Shown here: positions 53,426-61,817 of the stretch, piece after piece
Numbering within the stretch: position 1 is the stretch's first letter
How the letters are laid out: each line of letters starts with the position of its first letter
Assembly: GCA_902786725.1 (NCBI GenBank)
Contig: CADADP010000005.1
Location: 1-64,000, forward strand
Length of the DNA stretch: 64,000 nt
Direction: 5' to 3'
Source: an uncultured Bacteroidales bacterium
GTDB lineage: Bacteria; Bacteroidota; Bacteroidia; Bacteroidales; Muribaculaceae
Notes under the pieces: model-generated
Told to the model about the DNA's origin: nothing
Databases searched by the model: none
Seen by the model: only the letters and a program-made list of their open reading frames with translations
Translations under genes and position numbers: made by a program

Positions 53426-54172
53426 ATGAACCGAAGAGAAATGATAAAGAAAGCCGGACTGGCCGCAGTGGGCGCCACCGTACTGGGAGTTCCCATGGCC
53501 GCTTCGGAAGAGGCGGGAGGCGTGTTGCCCCGCAAGAAACTGATGGTGATAGGGGCTCACCCCGATGATCCCGAGACAATAGCCGGCGGCACGATGTGCC
53601 TGTTCGGGAAGGCCGGGCATGAGGTGGTGTGCGTGTATCTGACGCGTGGTGAGGCCGGTATAGCCGGGAAAAGTCATGCCGAGGCCGCAGCCATAAGAGT
53701 GAAAGAGTGTGAGGCCGCGTGCAAGGTGACCGGTGCGCGCCACATATTCATGGACCAGGTGGATGGCAACACTGAGGTGAACATTAAGCGCTACAAGGAG
53801 ATGCGAGAGTTGCTGGAGCGCGAGAAGCCCGACGTGGTGATAACCCACTGGCCGATAGATAGCCACCGTGACCATGCGGCATGTGGAATGCTTGTGCTGG
53901 ACGCGTGGCGGCGGCTGGACCGGAAATTCAGCCTTTTCTATGCCGAGGCGATGAGCGGCACACAGAGCCAGATGTTTGTGCCCACGAATTGGGTGAACAT
54001 TACCCCGGTGATAGAGCAGAAGCACAAGGCCTGCTACTGCCATGTGAGTCAGGGCATGGACGAACTATATGGCGGGTGGCACGGCTATATGGAGAAATTC
54101 CGCGGGATTGAGTGCCGGTGCGAGTATGCCGAGGCGTTTGCGCGTCATAGCGAGGCCCAAGACCTGCTCTGA
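53426..54172 (+). CDS. PIG-L family deacetylase (exported, Tat-like signal)
   Basis: 248 residues. The N-terminus MNRREMIKKAGLAAVGATVL has a twin-Arg followed by a hydrophobic stretch, a Tat-like export signal. The zinc motif is GAHPDDPETIAGGTM (about 43-57, the AHPDD signature) with the third ligand in DSHRDHAACGMLVLDAW. The family removes the N-acetyl group from GlcNAc-containing substrates (GPI precursors, mycothiol, chitobiose) in characterised members. It lies 48 bases after the GH92 gene on the same strand, so the two may act on one mannose- and GlcNAc-containing glycan. Confidence 0.9.
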   Translation: MNRREMIKKAGLAAVGATVLGVPMAASEEAGGVLPRKKLMVIGAHPDDPETIAGGTMCLFGKAGHEVVCVYLTRGEAGIAGKSHAEAAAIRVKECEAACKVTGARHIFMDQVDGNTEVNIKRYKEMRELLEREKPDVVITHWPIDSHRDHAACGMLVLDAWRRLDRKFSLFYAEAMSGTQSQMFVPTNWVNITPVIEQKHKACYCHVSQGMDELYGGWHGYMEKFRGIECRCEYAEAFARHSEAQDLL

Positions 54173-54197
54173 CCGGCCGTGACCGAGCAAGGGCCAT

Positions 54198-54959
54198 TTA
54201 TCGCAGGCACTCGTGCAGTCGCACGTCGATGCCGTATGGTGCGAGAGCGTTGGGGACGGAGCTGATGTCGGTTGAGCCGTAGTGATATGGTATTAGCACA
54301 CGCGGTTTCACCATCAGTGCCGCATTTAGCAGCTGTCTGACGGTCATGGTGTACGGTTGGTTGCATGGCAGGAAGGCAACGTCGATGTTGCCGAGATTGG
54401 CCATTTCGGGAATGTCTTCGGTGTCGCCGGCTATATAGACACGAAATCCGTCGATATTGAGAATGAAGCCATTGTCGCGACCTTTTGGGTGAAACTGAAG
54501 GTGCTTCGGAGAAGTGTTGTAGGCCGGCACGGCTTCGATGTTAATAAGCCGGGTCAGGGACTTTTTATCGCCGTTAGCCATGATTTCCCCCTTGCCCAAG
54601 ATGTCGGCGCATCGAGCGTTGGTGATGAGACGGGTCTTTGAGTCGGATAGAGATGCGACTGCTGTGCTGTCGCAGTGGTCGAAGTGCTCATGTGTAATTA
54701 ATATGAAATCGGCCTTAGGCATGGAAGACAAGTCCAGCGTGCGGTCGCCGAGTTTGGAAACCGGGTCGATTTGCAATTCGCAGTCATTGAATGAGATACG
54801 GATGCTGGCGTGGATTAGGGGGTGGAACGTGATGTGGTTGCCGCCCGGTGTGGTGAAAACGTCGGCCACTGTGGCGACGTCGGTTAATTGTGCGCATGCA
54901 GCACCGGAAAATGAGGCCATAGCAAGGAAACAGGCCATTTTAGTGAGGAAAGATTTCAT
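54198..54959 (-). CDS. Exported MBL-fold metal-dependent hydrolase (UlaG-like)
   Basis: 253 residues with a signal peptide (1-23, ending in GAACAQ). The metallo-beta-lactamase fold is shown by FILITHEHFDHCDSTAVASL (HxHxDH variant H-E-H-F-D-H), GFRVYIAGDTEDIPEMANLG (metal-binding Asp) and RVLIPYHYGSTDIS (His). It resembles the UlaG-like L-ascorbate-lactonase branch, but the substrate is unknown. It is 36 bases downstream of the outer-membrane-like gene on the minus strand and convergent with the PIG-L gene. Confidence 0.9.
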   Translation of the reverse strand: MKSFLTKMACFLAMASFSGAACAQLTDVATVADVFTTPGGNHITFHPLIHASIRISFNDCELQIDPVSKLGDRTLDLSSMPKADFILITHEHFDHCDSTAVASLSDSKTRLITNARCADILGKGEIMANGDKKSLTRLINIEAVPAYNTSPKHLQFHPKGRDNGFILNIDGFRVYIAGDTEDIPEMANLGNIDVAFLPCNQPYTMTVRQLLNAALMVKPRVLIPYHYGSTDISSVPNALAPYGIDVRLHECLR

Positions 54960-54995
54960 TTTCGGGTCTTTAATCGTGTTAGAAAAGGCTATGTG

Positions 54996-55835
54996 TCAGA
55001 GCGAGAGCGCGCGGGCGATGCCGCAGTATGCCACCGAGAAGCCGAATACCCATCCGCTGACTGCCGGAGAGCACTTGGAATAGCGCTCGCGTGTGATGAA
55101 AGGCGAGATGCGAATGGCGTGAGTGTATTGTTCCAGTCCGGAGTCGCCCAGGAACGGGAGGCTGGTGAATTTGCGCCGAAGCTTGATATCAAAGTCGATA
55201 GACGCGATAAAACTGTGTGAAGAGAGCGAGGCTCGCTCCACATCAATGATTTGTGGTTTCCACTCAGCCGCATCGTTTTGGACCCATTCAAGGACGTCGA
55301 TATTCCACGAGTGCGACTTGAAGTTGTAGCCCACGAAAGGAGTGATGGTTAGCCATCGGGAGTCATATACAGCCACGCCGGCCATGAGCGAGACGCCGAA
55401 TTGCGAGGCGTGTGCCGAGCCATTGGCCTGTGTTGGCACGGTGCGAGGTCCGTCGGCTGTGGTGATTTCGGTGGTTTGGTTAAAGATGTTGATATTTCGG
55501 AATGAAGGCTGGGCGAAGGTGCCGTTGACCTTGAACCGGAGTTGGCGGTACCCGGCGAAAATTCCCAGGTTGAACAGTACGGAGTTAGAGAAATTGGAGC
55601 GGAGCGAGCCTGTGTTGAACTGGTATCCTACTCCGGCAGTGAAGCCGTACATGAAACGGCTGGGCCGTGGTCGGAGACGGTAGGTGGGAATGGAGTCGGA
55701 CTGTGTTGAGGCTGTGACTGAGGTTGAGTCGGAAATGGTGACGACGTTGCCGAGAGTGGATATTTCTTGCGCATGCGCCGAGCCTATGGCGAAGGCCACG
55801 ATGAGCGATATGGAAAAAAACCTTAAAAATTTCAT
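54996..55835 (-). CDS. Outer-membrane beta-barrel-like protein
   Basis: 279 residues from the ATG at 55835, which gives the signal peptide MKFLRFFSISLIVAFAIGSA; the 16 codons upstream overlap the -7 element at 55857-55864. After a Ser/Thr-rich linker (about 25-50), the protein shows alternating hydrophobic strands typical of a small barrel: RFMYGFTAGVGYQFNTGSL, LFNLGIFAGYRQLRFKVNG, FGVSLMAGVAVYDSRWLTIT and SFIASIDFDIKLRRKF. It ends in VSGWVFGFSVAYCGIARALSL. The closing hydrophobic residue is typical of outer-membrane barrels. The function is unknown; an MBL hydrolase gene follows in the same unit. Confidence 0.75.
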   Translation of the reverse strand: MKFLRFFSISLIVAFAIGSAHAQEISTLGNVVTISDSTSVTASTQSDSIPTYRLRPRPSRFMYGFTAGVGYQFNTGSLRSNFSNSVLFNLGIFAGYRQLRFKVNGTFAQPSFRNINIFNQTTEITTADGPRTVPTQANGSAHASQFGVSLMAGVAVYDSRWLTITPFVGYNFKSHSWNIDVLEWVQNDAAEWKPQIIDVERASLSSHSFIASIDFDIKLRRKFTSLPFLGDSGLEQYTHAIRISPFITRERYSKCSPAVSGWVFGFSVAYCGIARALSL

Positions 55836-55856
55836 GTCGAAAAAATATTTGTGGCA

Positions 55857-55864
55857 CAAAGATA
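55857..55864 (-). promoter_or_regulatory. -7 element of the barrel-MBL unit
   Basis: Minus strand TATCTTTG, matching TAnnTTTG, 21 bases before the ATG at 55835. Confidence 0.65.
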
Positions 55865-55976
55865 GTAAAAAGTTTTCAGTCAATAGAAAACGATGCCGCA
55901 GGTGGGTGATGATGAGTCTGAGTCCTGGTGTGTAACAAGGTGATAATCAGCGAGAGGCGAAATGCAGAAAATGACG

Positions 55977-56007
55977 TTGACGCGTGTGGCGCGATGTGGT
56001 AATTTTG
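55977..56007 (+). promoter_or_regulatory. Promoter of the hypothetical gene at 56074
   Basis: TTG at 55977-55979, 20-base spacer, TAATTTTG at 56000-56007. The 22-base block 55960-55981 is repeated with one change at 35631-35652, ahead of the orphan promoter there. Confidence 0.8.
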
Positions 56008-56073
56008 CAGTGCGATGTGATGGAGTAACATAATCAAGATAATTTACTGAACCCACCTAAAAAAGGAAACACT

Positions 56074-56634
56074 ATGGAAAACAAGAATCAATATTACGAG
56101 TTGACGGAGCAGCAGATGCTGCAACTGTGGAAGGAAGAGCATCACCTGGAGCAGACGCGCCACGACTGTGTGGTGGAGCGTACCGACGGGATAGACCTGG
56201 ACGCGTGGCTAACGATGCAAGTGCGAGAGTGGTATGGCCACTTGCTCGAGACTGCACCGGTGGAGTGGCTTCCGGTGGAAGATGTGACAAACGGAGTACG
56301 GATGAGCGTGGATAGCGAAGGCGTGGTGACAGCGAGTGTGCCGGTGGAGTGTGTGAGGCCTGTGGAGTGGCAACTGGATGGCTGGAGTCACAGTGTAACC
56401 CACTTTGTGGAGAGTGGCAGCGTTGAAGCCGAGGTGCAGCAGAGCGTGTGGACACGGGGCTCGAAAGAGCATCCGGCTGTGGTGGACTGTGGCAGCAGCC
56501 TTATCCTGTATTCGCTTGCGGCAGGCGAGCGCGCGGTGCTGAGGAAAGCGCGATGTGTGGTGCGTCCGGCGGACGGGACTTATAAGTTTCACTATGCGGC
56601 CCTGAGGACGATACGCGAGTTCCCACTCGTGTGA
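56074..56634 (+). CDS. Hypothetical cytoplasmic protein
   Basis: 186 residues with no signal peptide or membrane segment. The N-terminal half is acidic and helical (ELTEQQMLQLWKEEHHLEQT, IDLDAWLTMQVREWYGHLL). The C-terminal half is strand-rich with many Val, Glu and Trp (VECVRPVEWQLDGWSHSVTH). I recognise no family. It is supported as a real gene by an exact promoter match with a leader of about 60 bases, and by codon use like its neighbours. It stands alone. Confidence 0.7.
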   Translation: MENKNQYYELTEQQMLQLWKEEHHLEQTRHDCVVERTDGIDLDAWLTMQVREWYGHLLETAPVEWLPVEDVTNGVRMSVDSEGVVTASVPVECVRPVEWQLDGWSHSVTHFVESGSVEAEVQQSVWTRGSKEHPAVVDCGSSLILYSLAAGERAVLRKARCVVRPADGTYKFHYAALRTIREFPLV

Positions 56635-56683
56635 GCAGAAAGGTGATTATATAAGGCCGCGTTTCGGAAATCCTCGAATATAT

Positions 56684-56714
56684 TTGGCATTTCGCTCGCC
56701 TTGAACTACCTTTG
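56684..56714 (+). promoter_or_regulatory. Promoter of the gene at 56737
   Basis: TTG at 56684-56686, 20-base spacer, TACCTTTG at 56707-56714; an exact TTG-N20-TAnnTTTG match, 22 bases before the ATG. Confidence 0.8.
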
Positions 56715-56736
56715 CAACAGCTAAATAATAATTTCT

Positions 56737-57318
56737 ATGTACAGGTTAATCGTTAATATATTGTTGGTTATTTGCTTCGCCCTGCCGTCGTGGAGCACGG
56801 AGAAGCAGGACCAGGTGTGGCAGCACTATCGTGAAATAGAGCTGCCGGGAGTTTCCATGGAACAAATCATGGCTGGTGTGGAGGCTTGGGATGCTGCCAA
56901 GGGCTATGATTACTCTTTCAGAGTTGATACCGCCGACTATGATAATGGCTACATCAACTTGAAGGGTGTGTGTGATTTTGCGTATAACCCTAAAGGTTTC
57001 TGGTGTCAAGGATTGCCAAAAGGGCTTACATGTCACGCTCTGGTGACGATGACCGCGCGTGATGGTGTGCTCAAGGTGTGGTTCACAAGATTCGCCTTCG
57101 GTAGAACCGCTGAAGGCCTGTTCTATGAGTGCAACGGACTGTGGTATGACTCCGGCCCCATCTACGTTGACCTGCCTCATTCGCTAAAGGGCATTGACCG
57201 CTTCAGCGCGAGACTGCTCTACAAGCACGTCAAACCGCACATGCTCAAATGGATTGAAAGCACCATGCAGGAACTCGCTGACTACGTCGCGGAACAGCAA
57301 TCGGCCGACGGATTCTGA
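56737..57318 (+). CDS. Secreted hypothetical protein, DUF4468-like
   Basis: 193 residues with a signal peptide (1-20, MYRLIVNILLVICFALPSWS). The layout resembles the DUF4468 (TBP-like fold) proteins of Bacteroidetes: a strand-helix start REIELPGVSMEQIMAGVEAW, then a strand NGYINLKGVCDFAYN, a central GLTCHALVTMTARDGVLKVW, and a C-terminal helix HVKPHMLKWIESTMQELADY. The match is weak and by eye only. It has its own promoter 22 bases upstream and no cotranscribed neighbours. Confidence 0.7.
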   Translation: MYRLIVNILLVICFALPSWSTEKQDQVWQHYREIELPGVSMEQIMAGVEAWDAAKGYDYSFRVDTADYDNGYINLKGVCDFAYNPKGFWCQGLPKGLTCHALVTMTARDGVLKVWFTRFAFGRTAEGLFYECNGLWYDSGPIYVDLPHSLKGIDRFSARLLYKHVKPHMLKWIESTMQELADYVAEQQSADGF

Positions 57319-57441
57319 AATATGTTCTGCAACACAAAAGTGCTAAATATTATTAAAATTCTTTGGTTGATTGATTGATGATTATCTTGGGGAAATCACT
57401 CTCGGAAAAGGGATGAAATGAAAAAACTTGTGGTGTTCAAC

Positions 57442-57471
57442 TTGTTACTTGAAACTTTTTTACTACCTTTG
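57442..57471 (+). promoter_or_regulatory. Promoter of the DUF177-rpmF-fabH unit
   Basis: TTG at 57442-57444, 19-base spacer, TACCTTTG at 57464-57471. It lies inside the longest possible frame of the DUF177 gene and therefore excludes the upstream ATG at 57428. Confidence 0.75.
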
Positions 57472-57493
57472 TGGCGATTTTAAGGAGAACGAA

Positions 57494-58066
57494 GTGAAAA
57501 AGGAGATATCATTTGAGTTGCCTCTTAAGGGTTTGGTGCTTGGTAATCAGGAATTTGAGTACCACTTGGATGATGCTTTTTTCGCTGCGACGGAGGCTAC
57601 CGACGTGTTGAGTGCGAGCGTTGACGTGCGTTTGCGCGCAAACAATCACGGCGAAGGGCTGGTGGACTTGGATTTTTCGTTCCGAGGCGAGATAGGAATC
57701 ACTTGCGACCGTTGCTTGGAAGAGATGTCGTTGCCGATAGATGCGGAGTACCATGTGTCGCTAAGCCCCGGTGAGGAGTATGACGACTCGGGTGATGAGG
57801 TGATAGAGGTGCCCGCTACTTGGTCGAAGTTGGATATCTCAGGCTTGATGCGCGACACAGTTCTCCTGTGCATCCCCGTGATGCACCACCATGCCGATGG
57901 AGAGTGTGACGCGGAGATGGCTCGTCTGCTGAGAGAGCACAGCGGCACGTTGCGCGACGATGCCGAGATGCCGGCCGGCGAGCGAGACGAGGAAGACGAA
58001 AACGAAAACGGTGGAGTGGACCCACGCTGGGCCGCTCTGCGGAAGTTGAAAGATAATAACAAATAA
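57494..58066 (+). CDS. DUF177 (YceD-like) protein
   Basis: 190 residues from the GTG at 57494. This start is fixed by the promoter at 57464-57471 and by a Shine-Dalgarno TAAGGAG eight bases upstream (57481-57487), an unusually strong one for this phylum. YceD-family proteins are encoded next to rpmF in many bacteria and are linked to 23S rRNA accumulation. Typical parts are VKKEISFELPLKGLVLGNQE, a central GEIGITCDRCLEEMSLPIDA with the conserved Cys pair, and an acidic C-terminus (RDEEDENENGG). It is followed by rpmF after 17 bases. Confidence 0.85.
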   Translation: MKKEISFELPLKGLVLGNQEFEYHLDDAFFAATEATDVLSASVDVRLRANNHGEGLVDLDFSFRGEIGITCDRCLEEMSLPIDAEYHVSLSPGEEYDDSGDEVIEVPATWSKLDISGLMRDTVLLCIPVMHHHADGECDAEMARLLREHSGTLRDDAEMPAGERDEEDENENGGVDPRWAALRKLKDNNK

Positions 58067-58083
58067 AAAATTAATAATTAGAA

Positions 58084-58269
58084 ATGGCACATCCTAAACG
58101 CAGACAATCGAAGACTCGCACTGCAAAGCGCCGTACGCACGACGTGGCAGTGGCACCTACAATCGCACTTTGCCCCAACTGTGGCGCATGGCACATCTAT
58201 CACACAGTATGTCCTGAGTGTGGCTACTATCGTGGCCGCAAGGTGACCGGCGAAGAGGCTGAGGTGTAA
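58084..58269 (+). CDS. rpmF: 50S ribosomal protein L32
   Basis: 61 residues. It has the conserved start MAHPKRRQSKTRTAKRRTHD and a zinc-ribbon-type CPNCGAWHIYHTVCPECGYY with two CxxC pairs. It lies between the DUF177 gene and fabH, the standard DUF177-rpmF-fabH order. Confidence 0.97.
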   Translation: MAHPKRRQSKTRTAKRRTHDVAVAPTIALCPNCGAWHIYHTVCPECGYYRGRKVTGEEAEV

Positions 58270-58363
58270 GAATAAGCGAGACACACGCGCCGTGGTCGCA
58301 GGAGGCCGGGCGTGCGTGAAACATAACATTTTAGAATTGGATAAGAGAGAGTTGTAAAGACTT

Positions 58364-59350
58364 ATGCTTAACGCTAAGATTACAGGAATTGCCTCTTACG
58401 TCCCCGATTATGTGCTGAACAACGATGAGTTGTCGCGCATGGTGGACACCAACGACGAGTGGATAACCACGCGAGTGGGTATAAAGGAGCGTCGCATACT
58501 CAAGGAAGAGGGCGCTGGCTCGTCGTATATGGGCGTAAAGGCGGTGAACAAATTACTCCAAGAGACCAACACCAATCCCGACGACGTGGACCTGCTGATA
58601 TGCGCCACGAGCAATCCGGATTATCGTTTCCCGTCCACGGCATCGGTGATAATTCACCAATGCGGGCTGGAGAAGCGATGCTACGGCTACGATGTGGAGG
58701 CGGCTTGCGCCGGCTTTATAGTGGCGGCGTATGAAGCGAATGCCTACATCAAGTCGGGCCTATACAAAAAGGTGATAGTGGTGTGTGCAGAGAAGATGTC
58801 GAGCATGACCGACTATCAGGACCGTTCCACATGTCCGCTCTTCGGCGACGGCGCAGCCGCAGTGCTGTTTGAGCCGACAGAGGATACAAGCGTGGGAATT
58901 ATCGACGGCTTGTTCCACGTGGACGGCAGTGGCTTGCCCCACCTTATGTATAAGGCCGGCGGAAGCGCCAAGCCCGCGAGTCACGCGACGGTGGATTCCC
59001 GTGAGCACTTTGTGTATCAGGAGGGCAGGGCGGTGTATATGAACGCAGTGATGGACATGCTCACGTCGTCGAAAGACGTGATGGCGCGAAACAACCTGAC
59101 GTGTGACGACATACAGTGGTTTATCCCGCACCAGGCCAATCTGCGAATAATAGAAGCCGTGGGCAAACGCCTGGGTATAGACCCGTCCAAAGTGCTGGTC
59201 AACATCCAGCACGTGGGCAACACGAGCGCGGCATCGATACCGTTGTGCATGGACGAGAACAAGCATCTGTTCAAGCCGGGCGACAAACTGATACTGACGG
59301 CCTTTGGAGCAGGCTACACTTGGGGCGCGGAATATCTGGTTTGGGGATAA
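58364..59350 (+). CDS. fabH: 3-oxoacyl-ACP synthase III
   Basis: 328 residues. FabH starts fatty-acid synthesis by condensing an acyl-CoA with malonyl-ACP. The catalytic Cys is in YDVEAACAGFIVAAYEAN (about residue 115), His in WFIPHQANLRIIEAVGKRLG and Asn in HVGNTSAASIPLCMDE. The N-terminal ITGIASYVPDYVLNNDELSR and NDEWITTRVGIKERRI are typical. The gene is 94 bases after rpmF and is followed by a terminator at 59404-59446. Confidence 0.96.
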   Translation: MLNAKITGIASYVPDYVLNNDELSRMVDTNDEWITTRVGIKERRILKEEGAGSSYMGVKAVNKLLQETNTNPDDVDLLICATSNPDYRFPSTASVIIHQCGLEKRCYGYDVEAACAGFIVAAYEANAYIKSGLYKKVIVVCAEKMSSMTDYQDRSTCPLFGDGAAAVLFEPTEDTSVGIIDGLFHVDGSGLPHLMYKAGGSAKPASHATVDSREHFVYQEGRAVYMNAVMDMLTSSKDVMARNNLTCDDIQWFIPHQANLRIIEAVGKRLGIDPSKVLVNIQHVGNTSAASIPLCMDENKHLFKPGDKLILTAFGAGYTWGAEYLVWG

Positions 59351-59403
59351 TGCGCTGTGCGGTTATTCTTCACGGAGCTTAAGCAAAACGAATAAGGCTA
59401 CAG

Positions 59404-59446
59404 AAAATGCATCGAACGACTCTCACCTGAGGCGGGATGCATTTTT
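59404..59446 (+). terminator. Intrinsic terminator between fabH and era
   Basis: 59404-59413 pairs with 59436-59445 (10 bp) around a 22-base loop, with the T-tract at 59442-59447. It ends the DUF177-rpmF-fabH transcript at least partly. It also covers an in-frame ATG at 59437, supporting the later era start at 59491. Confidence 0.75.
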
Positions 59447-59490
59447 TGTTGTCACTGACAAGGAGAGAAACAATCACGGAGCAAAAGCAG

Positions 59491-60387
59491 ATGAGTGAGA
59501 CACAGAAACATAGGGCAGGATTTGTGAACATTGTGGGCAACCCCAACGTGGGCAAGTCCACGCTTAGCAACCTGCTGGTGGGCGAGCGCCTGTCGATAAT
59601 CACGAGCAAGGCTCAGACCACCCGCCACCGCATAATGGGAATCGTGAACGGCGAGAACTATCAGATAGTGTTCAGCGATACGCCGGGTGTGCTCAAGCCC
59701 AAGTTTAAGTTGCAGGAGAGTATGCTCGATTCATCCACCGGCGCGCTGGTGGATGCCGACATCCTGCTCTATGTGACCGATGTGGTGGAAAGCCCCACAA
59801 AGAACAGTGAATTTCTGGAACGGGTGGCTCGAGAACGGATACCGGTGCTACTGGTTATCAACAAGATAGACTTGCTCAAGGGGCAAGCCGAGTTGGAACA
59901 ACTGGTGGATAAGTGGAAGGAGTTGCTGCCGCAGGCCGAGGTGTATCCCACGAGCGCGCTGCACAACTTCAATGTGGACAACCTGATGCGCCGCATAGTG
60001 GAGTTGCTGCCCGAGAGTCCGCCATACTTCGGCAAAGATGCCCTGACCGACCGGAATTCGCGCTTTTTCGTGACCGAGATAGTGCGTGAGAAGATACTGC
60101 TCACCTACGACAAGGAGGTGCCCTACGCCACACAGGTGCTGGTGGAAAAATTTCACGAGACCGACGACATGATTCACATTATGGTGGTGATATACGTGGA
60201 GCGCGACACCCAGAAGGCCATCATCATAGGTCACGGCGGGCGTAAGTTGAAGCACGTGGGCATAGAATCGCGAAAGGAGTTGGAGAAATTCTTCGGCAAG
60301 CACGTGCGGCTGGAGATGTTTGTGAAAGTGGAGAAGGACTGGCGAAACCGCGAGAACGCGTTGCGCCAATTCGGATACATAGAGTGA
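59491..60387 (+). CDS. era: GTPase Era
   Basis: 298 residues from the ATG at 59491, the normal Era length. Era binds 16S rRNA and assists 30S assembly. The G domain has G1 GNPNVGKST (about 15-23), G2 [13 protein letters not shown]3 [10 protein letters not shown] and G4 LVINKIDLL. The C-terminal KH domain has [20 protein letters not shown] (GxxG loop). An ATG at 59437 in frame lies within the terminator stem and gives no family-like sequence. No clear promoter was found between the terminator and the start. The 3' end is followed by der, whose frame opens at once. Confidence 0.95.
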   Translation: MSETQKHRAGFVNIVGNPNVGKSTLSNLLVGERLSIITSKAQTTRHRIMGIVNGENYQIVFSDTPGVLKPKFKLQESMLDSSTGALVDADILLYVTDVVESPTKNSEFLERVARERIPVLLVINKIDLLKGQAELEQLVDKWKELLPQAEVYPTSALHNFNVDNLMRRIVELLPESPPYFGKDALTDRNSRFFVTEIVREKILLTYDKEVPYATQVLVEKFHETDDMIHIMVVIYVERDTQKAIIIGHGGRKLKHVGIESRKELEKFFGKHVRLEMFVKVEKDWRNRENALRQFGYIE

Positions 60388-60455
60388 TAACAAAGCCGGC
60401 CGTCGGGTGGCGAGGCATCGCGCGCCGGGCCGGCAAAAAAGCAGATAAAGAAGAA

Positions 60456-61769
60456 ATGGGACGATTAGTAGCAATAGTGGGCCGCCCCAACGTGGGAAAA
60501 TCCACGCTTTTTAACCGGCTGACCAAGACTCGCGCCGCGATAGTACACGACGAGAGCGGCACCACCCGCGACCGCCAGTATGGCAAGATGGAGTGGGAAG
60601 GCATGGAGATGAGCGTGGTGGATACCGGCGGCTGGGTGGTGAACAGCGAAGACATCTTTGAGGAAGAGATTAACAAGCAAGTGTATCTGGCGATAGAGGA
60701 AGCCGACGTGATACTGTTCATGGTGGATATCAAGACCGGCATCACCGACCTCGACGACCATGTGGCCGAGATACTGCGCCGAAGCAAAAAGCCTGTGATA
60801 GTGGTAAGCAACAAGGCCGACCGCAACGATATCGTGTTTGCCGAGTCGGAATTTTACGCGCTGGGGCTGGGCCGTCCGTTCTCGATATCGGCCGCTAACG
60901 GCAGTGGCACGGGCGACCTGCTGGATGAGGTGGTGCGCGTGATGCCGCAAAAGAGCGATGAGCAACCCGAGGACGACCTGCCCAAGTTTGCGATAGTGGG
61001 CCGTCCCAACGCCGGTAAGTCGTCGCTGGTGAACTCGCTGATGGAGGAGCAGCGCAACATAGTGACCGATATTGCAGGCACCACTCGCGACAGCATCTAT
61101 AGCCGCTTCAACAAGTTCGGCTTCGACTTTTACCTGGTGGACACGGCAGGAATAAGGAAGAAGAACAAGGTGAATGAGGACATAGAGTTCTACTCGGTGA
61201 TGCGCAGTATTCGCGCGATAGAGTATAGCGACGTGTGCATACTGCTGATAGATGCCACCCGCGGCATAGAGTCGCAGGATGTGAACATCTTCTCGATAAT
61301 CCAGAAGAACAACAAGGGGCTGGTGGTGCTGGTGAACAAGTGGGACCTGGCTCAGAACAAGTCGCAGCAGGCTATGACCCACTTTGAGCAGACCATTCGC
61401 GAGCGTTTCGCGCCGTTTACCGACTTCCCCATAATCTTCGGGTCGGCGCTGACCAAGCAACGCATCCTCAAGGTGCTGGAATGCGCCATAGAGGTGAACA
61501 ATAACCGCAAGATAGAGATACCCACATCCAAGCTCAACAACGTGCTACAGGAGGCCATCACGGCGTTCCCGCCGCCGGCGGTGAAGGGCAAGTATGTGAA
61601 GATAAAGTACATCACCATGCTCAAGGGCGCGAAGGTGCCCACATTTGTGTTCTTCTGCAACCTGCCGCAGTGGATACGCGACCCCTATAAGCGCTACTTG
61701 GAGAACAAGATACGCGAGAATTGGAAACTGACAGGCACGCCGATCAACCTCTTCTTCCGCGAGAAGTGA
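60456..61769 (+). CDS. der: Double-domain GTPase Der (EngA)
   Basis: 437 residues from the ATG at 60456 ([20 protein letters not shown]), the normal Der length; an earlier ATG at 60384 would add 24 residues unlike the family. It has two tandem G domains, GRPNVGKST (about 9-17) and GRPNAGKSS (about 184-192), with NKAD and NKWD guanine-specificity motifs. A C-terminal KH-like domain follows ([18 protein letters not shown]). Der is essential for 50S assembly. It lies 68 bases after era. Confidence 0.96.
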   Translation: MGRLVAIVGRPNVGKSTLFNRLTKTRAAIVHDESGTTRDRQYGKMEWEGMEMSVVDTGGWVVNSEDIFEEEINKQVYLAIEEADVILFMVDIKTGITDLDDHVAEILRRSKKPVIVVSNKADRNDIVFAESEFYALGLGRPFSISAANGSGTGDLLDEVVRVMPQKSDEQPEDDLPKFAIVGRPNAGKSSLVNSLMEEQRNIVTDIAGTTRDSIYSRFNKFGFDFYLVDTAGIRKKNKVNEDIEFYSVMRSIRAIEYSDVCILLIDATRGIESQDVNIFSIIQKNNKGLVVLVNKWDLAQNKSQQAMTHFEQTIRERFAPFTDFPIIFGSALTKQRILKVLECAIEVNNNRKIEIPTSKLNNVLQEAITAFPPPAVKGKYVKIKYITMLKGAKVPTFVFFCNLPQWIRDPYKRYLENKIRENWKLTGTPINLFFREK

Positions 61770-61817
61770 CGCGTGCGAGAAAACACCCGGAAACCCAATA
61801 AAAACGATATAAAGAAT

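Noticed and set aside
52610..54043. 477-codon minus-strand frame opposite the GH92 and PIG-L genes
   Set aside because: It spans two recognised plus-strand genes and is His/Arg-rich without motifs, a by-product of G-rich coding strands.
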